The notes: generated from the letters alone by a model not told the origin. DNA of 64,000 nt from Halichoerus grypus (GCF_964656455.1 NC_135718.1:147976762-148040761), one strand, 5' to 3'; numbered from the stretch's first letter, positions 33,500 through 44,838 are shown. Numbers and translations are program-made.

Positions 33500-36400
33500 T
33501 CATATCAGTGAGGTCATATGATACATGTCTTTCTCTGATTGACTTATTTCGCTCAGCATAACACCCTCCAGTTCCATCCACGTCGTTGCAAATGGCAAGA
33601 TCTCATTCCTTTTGATGGCTGCATAATAATTCCATTGTATATATATACCACATCTTCTTTATCCATTCATCTGTCGATGGACATCTTGGCTCTTTCCACA
33701 GTTTGGCTATTGTGGACATTGCTGCTATAAACATCGGGGTGCACGTACCCCTTCGGATAACTACATTTGTATCTTTGGGGTAAATACCCAGGAGTGCAAT
33801 TGCTGGGTTGTACGGTAGCTCTATTTTCAACTTTTTGAGGAACCTCCATACTGTTTTCCAGAGTGGCTGCACCAGCTTGCATTCCCACCAAGAGTGTAGG
33901 AGGGTTCCCCTTTCTCCGCATCTCTGCCAACATCTGTCATTTCCTGACTTGTTAATTTTAGCCATTCTGACTGGTGTGAGGTGATATCTCATTGAGGTTT
34001 TGATTTGAATTTCCCTGATGCTGAGCGATGTTGAGCACTTTTTCATGTGTCTGTTGGCCATTTGGATGTCTTCTTTGGAAAAATGTCTGTTCATGTCTTC
34101 TGCCCATTTCTTGATTGGATCATTTTGTTCTTTGGGTGTTGAGTTTGATAAGTTCTTTATAGATTTTGGATACTAGCCCTTTATCTGATATGTCATTTGC
34201 AAATATCTTCTCCCATTCTGTCGGTTGTCTTTTGGTTTTGTTGACCGTTTCTTTTGCTGTGCAAAAGCTTTTTATCTTGATGAAGTCCCAATAGTTCATT
34301 TTTGCCCTTGCTTCCCTTGCCTTTGGCGATGTTTCTAGGAAGAAGTTGCTGCGGCTGAGGTCGAAGAGGTTGCTGCCTGTGTTCTCCTTTAGGATTTTGA
34401 TGGATTTTAGGTCTTTTAACCATTTTGAGTCTATTTTTGTGTGTGGTGTAAGGAAATGGTCCAGTTTCATTCTTCTGCATGTGGCTGTCCAATTTTCCCA
34501 ACACCATTTGTTGAAGAGACTGTTTTTTTTCCATTGGACATTCTTTCCTGCTTTGTCAAAGATTAGTTGACCATAGAGTTGAGGGTTCATTTCTGGGCTC
34601 TCTATTCTGTGTCTGTTTTTGTGCCAGTACCATACTGTCTTGATGATGACAGCTTTGTAATAGAGCTGGAAGTCTGGAATTGTGATGCCGCCAGCTTTGC
34701 TTTTCCTTTTCAACATTCCTCTGGCTATTCGGGGTCTTTTCTGGTTCCATACAAATTTTAGGATTATTTGTTCCATTTCTTTGAAAAAAGTGGATGGTGT
34801 TTTGATGGGGATTGCATTGAATGTGTAGATTGCTCTAGGTAGCATTGACATCTTCACAATATTTGTTCTTCCAATCCATGAGCATGGAACGTTTTTCCAT
34901 TTCTTTGTGTCTTCCTCAATTTCTTTCATGAGTATTTTATAGTTTTCTGAGTATAGATCCTTTGCCTCTTTGGTTAGATTTATGCCTAGGTATCTTATGG
35001 TTTTGGGTACAACTATAAATGGGATCGACTCCTTAATTTCTCTTTCTTCTGTCTTGTTTTTGGTGTATAGGAATGCCACTGATTTCTGTGCATTGATTTT
35101 ATATCCTGCCGCTATACTGAATTCCTATATGAATTCTAGCAGTTTTGGGGTGGAGTCTTTTGGGTTTTCCACATAAAGTATCATATCATCTGCAAAGAGT
35201 GAGAGTTTGACTTCTTCTTTGCCGATTTGGATGCCTTTGATTTGGATGCTTTTTCTGCATCTACTGAGAGGATCATATGATTCTTGTTCTTTCTTTTGTT
35301 AATGTATTGTATCACGTTGATTGATTTGCGGATGTTGAACCAACCTTGCAGCCCAGGGATAAATCCCACTTGGTCGTGGTGAATAATCCTTTTAATGTAC
35401 TGTTGGATCCTATTGGCTAGTATTTTGGTGAGAATTTTTGCATCCATGTTCATCAGGGATATTGGTCTGTAGTTCTCCTTTTTGATGGGGTCTTTGGTTT
35501 TGGGATCAAGGTAATGCTGGCCTCATAAAATGAGTTTGGAAGTTTTCCTTCCATTTCTATTTTTTGGAACAGTTTCAGAAGCATAGGTATTAATTCTTCT
35601 TGAAATGTTTGGTAGAATTCCCCTGGGAAGCCATCTGGCCCTGGGCTTTTGTTTGTTGGGAGATTTTTGATGACTGCTTCCATTTCCTTAGTGGTTATAG
35701 GTCTGTTCAGGTTTTCTATTTCTTCCTGGTTCAGTTTTGGTAGTTGATACATCTCTAGGAATGCATCCATTTCTTCCAGGTTATCTAATTTGCTGGCATA
35801 GAGTTGCTCATAATATGTTCTTATAATTGTTTGTATGTCTTTGGTGTTGGTTGTGATCTCTCCTCTTTCATTCATGATTTTGTTGATTTGGGTGATTTCT
35901 CTTTTCTTTTTGATAAGGCTGGCCAGGGGTTTATCCATCTTGTTAATTCTTTCAAAGAACCAGCTCCTAGTTTCGTTGATCTGTTCTCCTGTTCTTTTAG
36001 TTTCTATTTCATTGATTTCTGCTCTGATCTTTATTATTTCTCTTCCCCTGCTGGGTTTAGGCTTTATTTGCTGTTCTTTCTCCAGCTCCTTTAGGTGTAG
36101 GGTTAGGTTGTGTATTTGAGACCTTTCTTGTTTCTTGAGAAAGACTTGTATTGCTATATACTTTCCTCTTAGGACTGCCTTTGCTGTGTCCCAAAGATTT
36201 TGAATAGTTGTGTTTTCATTTTCATTGGTTTCCATGAATTTTTTAATTCTTCTTTAGCCTCCATGTATTTGAGTTCTTTCCAACTTTCCTCTTGTGATTG
36301 AGTTCTAGTTTCAAAGCACTGTGGTCTGAAAATATGCAAGGAATGATCCCAGTCTTTTGGTACCAGTTGAGACCTGATTTGTGACCTAGGATATGATCTA

Positions 36401-37007
36401 TTCTGGAGAATGTTCCATGGACACTAGAGAAGAATGTGTATTCTGTTGCTTTGGGATGGAATGTTCTAAATATATCTGTGAAGTCCATTTGGTCCAGTGT
36501 GTCATTTAAAGTCTTTATTTCCTTGTTGATCTTTTGCTTAGATGATCTGTCCATTTCAGTGAGGGGGTTGTTAAAGTCCCCCACTATTATTGTCTTGTTG
36601 TCGATGTGTTTCTTTGCTTTTGTTATTAATTGGTTTATATAATTGGCTGCTCCCATGTTAGGGGAATAGATATTTATAATTGTTAGATCTTCTTGTTGGG
36701 TAGACCCTTTAAGTATGATATAGTGTCCTTCCTCATCTCTTATTACAGTCTTTCGTTTAAAATCTAATTTGTCTGATATAAGGATTGCCACCCCAGCTTT
36801 CTTTTGGTGTCTATTAGCATGGTAAATGGTTTTCTACTCCCTCACTTTCAATCTGGGGGTGTCTTTGGGTCTAAAATGAGTCTCTTGCAGACAGCATATC
36901 AATGGGTCTTGTTTTTTTATCCAATCTGATAGCCTGTGTCTTTTGATTGGGGCATTTAGCCCATTTACATTCAGGGTAACTATTGAAAGATACGAATTTA
37001 GTGCCAT
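33500..37007 (-). pseudogene. LINE-1 ORF2 remnant (endonuclease, reverse transcriptase, C-terminal)
   Basis: Starts at the ATG of 'MALNSYLSIVTLNVNGLN'. Endonuclease motifs are visible (QETHF, IVGDFNNPL, SRIDHILGHKSG, FSDHSALKLEL), as are the reverse transcriptase ([17 protein letters not shown]) and the Cys-rich C-terminus. Lesions: TAG at 36834-36836 in the endonuclease, a deletion of about 50 bases near 36246, frame loss near 35453, a deletion of about 240 bases near 35237 that removes the [11 protein letters not shown] region, and further frameshifts near 34100 and 33620. It is not functional. Confidence 0.93.
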
Positions 37008-37088
37008 TGTGTTGCCTGTAAGGTGACTGTTACTGTATATTGTCTGTGTTCCTTTCTGGTCTATGTTGCTTTTAGGCTCTCTCTTTGC

Positions 37089-37968
37089 TTAGAGGACCCC
37101 TTTCAATATTTCTTGCAGGGCTGGTTTTGTGTTTGCAGGTTCCTTTAGTTTTTGTTTGTCCTGGAATCTTTTTATCTCTCCTTCTATTTTCAATGACAGC
37201 CTAGCTGGATATAGTATTCTTGGCTGCATATATTTCTCATTTAGTGCTCTGAATATATCATGCCAGTCCTTTCTGGCCTGCCAGGTCTCTGTGGATAGGC
37301 CTGTTGCTAGTCTAATGTTTCTACCATTGTAGGTTACAGATCTCTTCTCCCGAGCTGCTTTCAGGATTTTCTCTTTGTCTCTGAGGCTTGTAAGTTTTAC
37401 TATGAGATGTTGGGGTGTTGACCTATTTTTATTGATTTTGAGAGGGGTTCTCTGTGCCTCCTGGATTTTGATGCCTGTTTCCTTCCCCAGATCAGGGAAG
37501 TTCTCTGCTATAATTTGCTCCAATATATCTTCTGCCCCTCTCTCTCTTTCTTCTTCTGGTATCCCAATTATTCTAATGTTGTTTCATCTTATGGTATCGC
37601 TTATCTCTTGAATTTTGCCCTTGTGATCCCGTGGTTGTTTATCTCTCATTTTCTCAGCTTCTTTATTTTCCATCATTTGGTCTTCTATATCACTAATTCT
37701 TTCTTCTGCCTCATTTATCCTAGCAGTTCGAGCCTCCATTTTTGATTGCACCTCATTAATAGCCTTTTTGATTAGATTTTAGTTCTTTTATTTCTCCAGA
37801 AAGGGTTTCTCTAATAACTTCCATGCTTTTTTCAGGCCCAGCTAGTATCTTTAAAATCATCATTCTGAACTCTAGTTCCGACATCTTACTAATGTCTATA
37901 TTGATTAGGTCCCTGGCAGTCGGTGCTGCCTCTTGTTCTTTTTGTTGAGATTTTTTCCATCTTGTCAT
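37089..37968 (-). pseudogene. LINE-1 ORF1 remnant (RNA-binding chaperone)
   Basis: ORF1p coats L1 RNA as a trimer. The ATG at 37966-37968 starts MTRWKKSQQKEQ, followed by a coiled-coil segment. The RRM and C-terminal domain are in the last 144 codons (ENFPDLGKE, REKRSVTYNGRNIRL, ARKDWHDIF, RILYPARLSLKIEG). A frameshift lies near 37770 and a TGA at 37584-37586 replaces an expected Arg codon, consistent with CGA-to-TGA decay. Length is about 293 codons, near the family norm. Confidence 0.93.
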
Positions 37969-38159
37969 TTTGTCCAGAGGAGAATAGATGAATGAGAGAA
38001 CAAAATGCTAAGAGGGTAACAACATCCCCAGAATATATGCACTAAACAAATCAGAAAAGACCTGAAACCGGGAGAAAAGAAAGGGAAAGAAAGAAAAAAG
38101 AAAAAAGAAAAAAAGAAAAAGATAAAAACAAACAAAAACAAAACAAAACAAAAAAATAG

Positions 38160-38665
38160 AATATGATCAAATATGATCAGGCTGGTGCATAGATCAGTGC
38201 CACACACTAGATTTTGGGTGTATTTTGGCCTGTTAGAAGAAAGTGCCTCCCAAAATTTTAAAGAAAAATACTTATACAAAAATAAGGGTTAATACAATGA
38301 AGGGATGGAATATGACTGTAAAGATGAAAATTATAAAAGATTTTATAAAAGGAATTGTTAAGATAAGAAGTTGCTTGAAAAAAGAAAGAAGAGGATTTAA
38401 AAAAAAAAAAAGGGAGAGAATGTGATCAGGCAGGAGACTAGAACAAAGCCATATACTAGAGATTTAGGGTATATTTTGATCTGTTAGAAGAACCTGTATC
38501 CCAAAATTTTAATGAGAGAACAACTTATATATATATACCAAAAAATAAGGGTAACTACTATGAAGGGATAGAATATGACTCTAAAAATGAAAAATAAAAA
38601 AGATTTTTTAAAAAAGGGATTGATAAGATGTTGGTTGAAAAAGGGAAAAAAAATTCAAAAAAAAA
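38160..38665. repeat. Two-unit ~250-bp tandem repeat in the L1 5'UTR
   Basis: Unit 1 starts near 38171 ('atatgatcaggctgg') and unit 2 near 38420 ('atgtgatcaggcagg'). Shared blocks keep the same order: 'tgttagaaga' (38231/38482), 'cccaaaattttaa', 'aataagggt' and 'gaagggat' (38299/38562). The period is 249-263 bases and identity is visibly imperfect, so the duplication is older than this insertion or decayed. Confidence 0.85.
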
Positions 38666-38969
38666 GTTAAAAAAGAAATTAACTTTGAAAGACTAAAGAA
38701 TCATGGTAAAAAATCCATGGATTCTACGTGCAGTATTCCCCTAGCGCTGGAGTTCTGCCGTTCTCATTGATCGGTAAACTTGGTCTTGGCTGGCTGTTCT
38801 CGCTGATCTTCTGGGGGAGGGGCCTGTTGCCGTGGTTCCCAAATGTCTTTGCTGGAGGTGGAATTGCCCTGCCCTTGCCGGTCTGGGCTAAGTAATCTGC
38901 TTGGGTTTGCTCTCGGGAGCTTTTGTTCCCTGCAAGCTTTCCCTACGGCTTTGGAGGAGGAGAGTGAAA

Positions 38970-39680
38970 ATGGCGGCCTCCCAATCTCCGCCCCAGAGGA
39001 GCCGAGAACTTGGGGCCCCGCTCCTCAGTGAGCCCCCAGAGACAAGCAGTCAGTCGCTCCCATCTCCCTGGTCTCCGGCCGCACTCCGTGGTCACCCGGC
39101 CTGTGACCGCGCATTTCTATCTCTGGCACCCAACCCCGTGTGGAGTCTCCAAACCCAGCAGATCCCTGCGGTGTGCTCCCGCGCCGCTCCTCCCGGGGGA
39201 GGAAGGGGAGTCTCCTGGGATCTGCCGCTTGTTGGGTCCCTGCTGGAGGAGCAGTGGCCCAACTGTGCCGCAGATCACGGTTTATGGCAACCCCGAGCTG
39301 AGAGCCCGTGCCTCGGCTCCGTCTCTGCAGCCGGCTTTCCCGCTCCGATACCCGGGACCTCTGACGCACTCAGGCACCCCTGGTCTTTCTGTGACCCCAA
39401 GGGTCCTGAGACCACACTGTCCCAACGAGGGTTCCACCCCCTGCTTAGCCATTGGAGTGACGTCCCTCAGCGGAGCAGACTTCTAAAAGTTCCGATTTTG
39501 TGCTCCACGGCTCTATCACTTGCCAGAAGCGGCCGACGGCCGCCCCCTTCCCTGCCATCTATCTTCCCGAATATCGCCTCGGATTCACTTCTCCGCACGT
39601 CCTACCTTCCAGAAAGTGGTCGCTTTTCTGTTCAGAGAGTTGTTGCTATTATTTTCTTTGAACTCCTGTTGGGTTTGTAG
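38970..39680 (+). other. 236-codon open frame antisense to the L1 5'UTR
   Basis: From ATG 38970 (A at -3 and G at +4, a favourable Kozak context) to TAG at 39678-39680 the frame is open for 236 codons; upstream it extends without ATG to 38901. The product would be rich in Pro, Ser, Arg and Leu, with no recognised domain. It lies entirely within the L1 5'UTR and points out of the element, as primate ORF0 does. GC-rich DNA has few stops by chance, so coding function is unproven. A second plus frame at 39520-39855 crosses the L1 boundary into flanking DNA. Confidence 0.35.
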
Positions 39681-39753
39681 GTGTTCAGAATGGTTTGATC
39701 CCTATCCAGCTGAATTCCCGGGACCAGACGAAATCCAGGTCTCCTACTCCTCT

Positions 39754-39762
39754 GCCATCTTG
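39754..39762 (-). promoter_or_regulatory. YY1-type motif at L1 5' terminus
   Basis: The minus strand reads CAAGATGGC within the first 13 bases of the element. Human L1 carries a YY1 site at the same place, where YY1 sets accurate transcription initiation. A related sequence in the other orientation, aaaATGGCGGcc, overlaps the antisense ATG at 38970. Confidence 0.6.
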
Positions 39763-39774
39763 CCAGTAATGCCT

Positions 39775-40539
39775 AACTTTCAAAGTGATCTTTGTGATAG
39801 AAGAATATATGGAATTCTCAGCACATTTTCAGTACAAAGTCTTGATAACTGGTAGATATTATCATTATCGTCTCTTCAGAGATTTGAATTAAGGCAAGGG
39901 AATGTCACTTCCTATATATTGGTTGATTTATTTTAGAAAATCCTATTGCTGAGAATCTTTGACTCCTATACAATAAATGGAATGATTCAATTACGTATAT
40001 TCTTAGTATCTTACTTGACTCTTTCTTCCTACTCTGTCCCCTCAACACATGGAGAGTTATTTTTATTTAGTTCAAGAAGAATACCACCATCATAGAATTA
40101 CCCAGCCCTCAGGGATCCTAAAACGGAAAGGTGTAATCAAGTCTTATCTTAGTGAGTAAAGCACACTCATCCTTGGAAATAACGACATTTACCTCCCTGT
40201 ACAAGGCCAGCTGCCTCAGGTAGCTAAACATCTTTTTTTTTCCAATGAGGGGTTTATTCACTTTCCTTAAAAGTGAATCCAATATTTAGTAATTATTTTG
40301 TTTGTGTTGTTTAGAGAGTAGTTTTCCACAGAAGACTTCCAAGAAAGAACTAAAATTACATGTACTTTTTAATATTTTGGGTTAAAATTTAAAAAAAAAC
40401 CCTGAAACTTCTTTTGATATTATCCTTCCTCCTTTTTATTCCCCCTTTCCTTCTTTGCTCATTCCACTTCAACCAACAAATAATTTTCAGATGCCTTCTA
40501 TCTCTATAGCACTGTGCCTTGTATGTCTTCTCCAGGCTT
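39775..40539. other. Unassigned non-coding stretch
   Basis: Right flank of the full-length L1. No gene or named repeat is seen. Confidence 0.4.
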
Positions 40540-40850
40540 TTGCTTATGACCTTCCTTTTACTTGAATGCATTCTCTGCCTTCCCTAATCCAGGAGTCCCA
40601 CACGGACTCAGTTCCAGTTTTGGGGGTCTTTCTGATGAACTTCCACATCTCCCAGAGCTTACTCATTAATATACAATTCACTCTGGATGGTAAGTACATA
40701 TATACCAGTTTGTTTCCCACTAAACCATGTTGCTTGAGGGTGGGGACACTGGCTTGTAACTCTGGTGTCCCACACAGTTTCTGACATTTGGTAGTTGCTC
40801 ATCAAATATCTGTAGAATGGATGCATGATTGAATGAATGAATGAGTACTT
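40540..40850 (+). mobile_element. L2 3' part
   Basis: 'acttgaatgcattctctgcc', 'gaacttccacatctcccaga', 'gttgcttgagggtggggaca', 'gacatttggtagttgctcat' and 'gattgaatgaatgaatgagt' form an ordered L2 3' match. Confidence 0.75.
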
Positions 40851-42234
40851 GCTGTGATGAGCAACACAAAGAGAAGTAAAGTATGAGGTACTTACTCCCT
40901 ACTTGGGGAAATGAGGTCTTCTTTTCTCATGAAAAGAAGAAAACCACACATAAGAATCTTAGCAATATTTTACTCCAAGACGTGGTGCATTTTGATGGTA
41001 AAATTACATGTAAATAAGCCAAGGGCTCTTGTTTCTTAGAAGAGAGAGTATATGTGAGTTGAGATGGTGACTGGCTTCATAGAGGAGATGGCATTCAGGA
41101 TGAGTCTTAAAGGATGCATCAGAGTTAAATAGAATCATAGAAATCTCATAATTGGCACTGAATGGAATGAGTTACATAAATTTGAGTTGTCCAGTTTTAA
41201 TTTCACTAAAATTGTATCCCATGCTGGAAAATTAGGAGGTATTGCTATGGATACACAATGGCTGTGAATGAAGCACTTTGCATAACATTTTATATTCAAT
41301 GGGTCCTATTAGAATGACTGTCAATATTAATAAGAAAATTAATGGTGTCTACAGACATATAGATTTCGAATTTATGTAAGACTAATTTGGAATAAGGCCC
41401 CCAGATCCCCATGTTTTATGACTTTTTTCACAATGCTAAATGTAGACAAGAAAGCAAAACTTTCTATACATTTATATGCTTTCTGTTAAAAAGTTCTATA
41501 GATTTTCATAAATTGCACAAAAGGCTGTGATTTGGGAAATTTATAGAGGCAAAGAAGGGTTCAAAGCTGCAAACCTATGATAAGTGAGCAGTGGATAACC
41601 GAGGGAATAAGTTATGAGGAACGACATCATTATGGGGTCAGAAATTGTAGACTTATTGTTAAATGAGGCATGGGACGCTGTCGTTGCCAAAGTTTTAAGT
41701 TAATTGCTGGCACTTCTCTTTGTGCATTTGATCAGATGCGAGAGGGAGAAATTCTTCTTGCCCTTCACCAACTGTCAATGGGCCAAATGAAATATGTGTC
41801 TTCAGAGTGGATGCAAACCTTTTTCATAGTTAGAGAAGAACGTGATGCAATGATTTAGGCATGTGGAAAACATACCTCTTTCCCCACTGTACTTATTTTT
41901 TATATTAAAGTAATGTACTGATGGTGTGCTCGAAAGGGTACGCTTGGACTGTCTTTGTGAGATTTTCTTCAACTTGACAGGAAAGCAATCCATGGTCATC
42001 TCTGACTTGCCTATATGTGGATCTTCCCATTTGTGAATGATCTGTGACACATTTTCCGACTCGGATGGCCTAACTAACCCCGTTGCCCAGCAAATCTTAG
42101 AACCATTTGTCCCTGCTCAGGAAATGAAGAAATCATTTGAATATGAACCCAAACTAAAATGCAAGTCTGCAAGTCAGTGCCATGCAGAAATAAGAAACTA
42201 TAATGTGGTATGTTTTCAAAGCCCTCTAGCAGAA
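40851..42234. other. Unassigned non-coding stretch, 1.4 kb
   Basis: No supported exon. A weak antisense L2-like piece lies at about 41060-41130 ('ggagatggcattcaggatga'). Short open frames near 41670-42237 have no recognisable domain. Confidence 0.35.
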
Positions 42235-42475
42235 TGAATGGATTCCTTTATATCCCTATAGCCATTTTTACCAACTTCTATTATAACATTTATCACATTT
42301 TATTATGTTTTTTTCATTTGTCTGGCTGATCCGCTAGGCCTGTGGGAGCCAGTTGTAAAGGGAGCTTTTAAATTCATTTTTCTTCTCTTAGCCCCCAATT
42401 CTATGTCTGCTAGTCAATAACATTTTTGTTGAATTAATTAATGAATAAAAGTACAAATGAATGAATAAATAAGGG
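42235..42475 (+). mobile_element. L2 3' end
   Basis: 'ttataacatttatcacattt', 'gcctgtgggagccagttgta' and 'gttgaattaattaatgaata' are a decayed L2 3' end. Confidence 0.55.
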
Positions 42476-43494
42476 TTTTGCATGATGGAAGCCAATATAT
42501 GGCTTCTGTTAGGATATGGAGAATTGGTTATAAATAACATTTCACAGCATTTAAAGTTGTAAGTAGTCTCAGAGAACACCCAGTACAATATGTTTTTAAG
42601 CTTTTTTTTCTTTAAGTGAAAGAATTATGATTTTAGTAAAGAATTACTTTGAACTTTATAAAGTATGAGACAGAGGAAGTTTAAAACTGACCTAGGTGAA
42701 GAAGAGATGCATAGGCCAGCATCCCATCCCCTTGGCTACTCCACTGGCCGGACCAGAGCTCTGTCCCCAACATGACACCTCACGTCTCTGTGGAGGGCAG
42801 CATGGGAACAATGTTGCTGGTGTGGACTTAAGGAGTTTTCTACGAAGCCAGCATTTATGGCAATCCCTCAAGGTTATTCTTCAATTGAAGAGTTGAACTC
42901 AGGTCTCCTGAATGAACACCACTTTTTCACCTATATTGTGTTTTTACCTCATCATTATTTCTGTGGTTGTTTCAGATCCCCCACACTCCTGCTCCCCTTC
43001 AACGAGACAAAGGAAAGATGGCAGACTGTTACATCAATTAGTTTAAAAGGGGCAGACCCATGTGACTTAGCTGCTGCCGTCTGAAGTACTCTCCTGGTTT
43101 CTCTTCTAGCAGACAGTCACCCTTAGTGGGATACCCTGCGGTGTGACTGAGAGCTTATTGGACAGGATGCTTTGCAAGGCCCACACAGGATTTCTTAACC
43201 TGAACATGCATTAACTCTCCCATGGGCCAAAGTGGTTCAACCAGTCTGTTCTATGTGGTCGAGGGGCATTGGTGTAAGAAAAAGAACAAATCCATAGAGA
43301 ATCCAAAAACTTGAGAGCAGCTTGGCATCTCTAGCTCCTCTTTTCTCTTCTAAACTTTCATCTGGGTCTTCTAAGAGGTAGCCAAAACGACGGTCTTATC
43401 TCACCAGATAGAGATGCAAACAGATCATTATGAGAATGATGATGGTAATGATGAGGGTAAGAGTGCTGACAAGTTGAAGTGTGTGTTTGAGTTT
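42476..43494. other. Unassigned non-coding stretch
   Basis: No gene or named repeat is seen. Open frames of 66-75 codons look incidental. Confidence 0.35.
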
Positions 43495-43660
43495 ACAGAG
43501 TATCGCCTATGGCATCCTGAAAGCAATCCTGTGTGGTAAGAGAGCAAGCATATGACAAAGTGACAAAACTGGATGTGAATGCCGAAAGGACTTATCCAAG
43601 TCGACACAGTAAGTGGCAGAAATGGGAACAAACTCAGGGCTCTTGCCTCTATACAATATA
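43495..43660 (-). mobile_element. MIR relic, antisense
   Basis: 'gaaagcaatcctgtgtggta', 'aaggacttatccaagtcgac', 'acagtaagtggcagaaatgg' and 'aacaaactcagggctcttgc' follow the antisense MIR core. Confidence 0.7.
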
Positions 43661-44469
43661 ACCATGACAGGACAGTCTTTCAGCTGCAGGAAAACAGCTA
43701 GTGGCTTCCAAGTAATTCTCATATTAGGCTCTGCAACACTAAGGTGGCTAATCCTTTCTCCCTACTTCTCATTCTCTCTCCGTCACTTCTTCACTGTCTC
43801 CGTAAGGATCCCACTGGGGGAGCTGAGCACTCTGAGTATAACACACAAATGTGGGAACAAGTGGAGAAGTCAAGGTCCAATAGGGGGAATGGAAGATCAG
43901 AGAGAGGTCCCCAAGCAGCCCTAGGGCCGCTGAGCAGGCACAAGCCTGGAGGGAAGTCTGAAGCTGGACACATCAAGGTGCCACAGCAGGACCACCGAAG
44001 GGGCTGGCATAGAAGTCTCCCAAAGGATGTTGGTTCTTCATCCACCTGGCCCTGCAAGTTCATAGCAAAGTGTCTGGTGGGGCTGGGGTGGCTGCTGGTC
44101 ACAAGCACATACTGTTTCCCGATGGAAAGAAGCACTGGATATGGAAACGGGAGGACAGGAAGGTTGGATCCCGTCGGCACTTCCGCATCTGCCTCTTATT
44201 ACCTCCACCCAGTGAAAACCTCAGCGAAGTATGGTGGCTGCCCCACTTCGCTTCCTCCCCAAACTCACGCAACTTCACTTTTGCTAACTCCAACCCAGAA
44301 CTGTACAGAAAAGGAGATATTGAGATATGTGGTGCCCAGCATAAAGAAACAGGCAACAGAACAATCCAGCATATGCCTCTATACTTTATTGAGAACACAA
44401 TTTTGTACAAGTGAAAGATATTCCTTCTATACAGAGTCAACTCCTGAAAGCTTAAAACTTCTAGAAAAA
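43661..44469 (+). other. Unassigned stretch holding a 249-codon open frame
   Basis: Frame 43744-44493 is the longest open frame outside LINEs and low-complexity DNA. It begins at GTG; the first ATG is about 35 codons in (MWEQVEKSRSNRGNG). I recognise no domain, signal peptide or clear membrane helix, and the final codons run into an old L1. Overlapping frames of 103-129 codons exist on both strands, a sign that local stop density is low. It could be a decayed retroelement or chance. Confidence 0.3.
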
Positions 44470-44838
44470 AAACATAAGAGGAGATCTTTGTGACATCAGG
44501 GTAGGCAGATATTTCTTAAAGACCCAGAAAGCAATAACCGTAAAGGGAAAATTGAAAAATTAGAAATTGTCAAAATTTTAACTTCTCAACAGAAAATCCT
44601 GTATGAATGAGTGCATAAACACAATACAATATAATGCGCTACATATGAAAAAATCAATAGGGAAGCAACAGACTAGGAGAAAATATTCTCAAGCAGGTAT
44701 CTGTGATAAAGGACTTTATCCAGAATATACAAAGAACTCCTGTAAAACAACAAAAAAAGACAACTCAATGAAAAATGGATAAAACACATAAATGGGCAAG
44801 CCATGAAGGAAGACATACAAGTGACCAATAGGTGCATT

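Larger units (their letters stand above)
37969..39766 (-). promoter_or_regulatory. LINE-1 5'UTR with CpG-rich internal promoter
   Basis: About 1.8 kb before ORF1. The 5'-most kilobase (38740-39766) is visibly GC- and CpG-rich, unlike anything else in the window, and should hold the L1 promoter. The 3' half (37990-38700) is A-rich on the + strand and contains a ~250-bp tandem repeat. By analogy with primate L1 it may also drive antisense transcription into the right flank. Confidence 0.8.
33063..39774 (-). mobile_element. Full-length LINE-1, antisense, inactivated
   Basis: A 6.7-kb L1 with, from right to left, a CpG-rich 5'UTR starting at 39766 ('ggcaagatggcagaggagta' on the minus strand), ORF1, ORF2, 3'UTR and a T15 run at 33072-33086 (the poly(A) tail). 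The 8-base 'taatgcct' flanks it at 33063-33070 and 39767-39774; beyond that the flanks agree only with a 2-base gap. The 3' end stops about 47 bases short of the end seen in the L1 at 15.8 kb. Stops, frameshifts and deletions inactivate both ORFs. Confidence 0.96.

Noticed and set aside
38740..39766. CpG-rich block as a host gene promoter island
   Set aside because: It ends exactly at the L1 5' terminus and is followed in order by ORF1 and ORF2 remnants, so it is the L1 promoter.
43791..44440. Minus-strand frames of 113-129 codons
   Set aside because: They lie opposite the 249-codon plus frame and have no domain. Low local stop density is the simplest reason for all of them.
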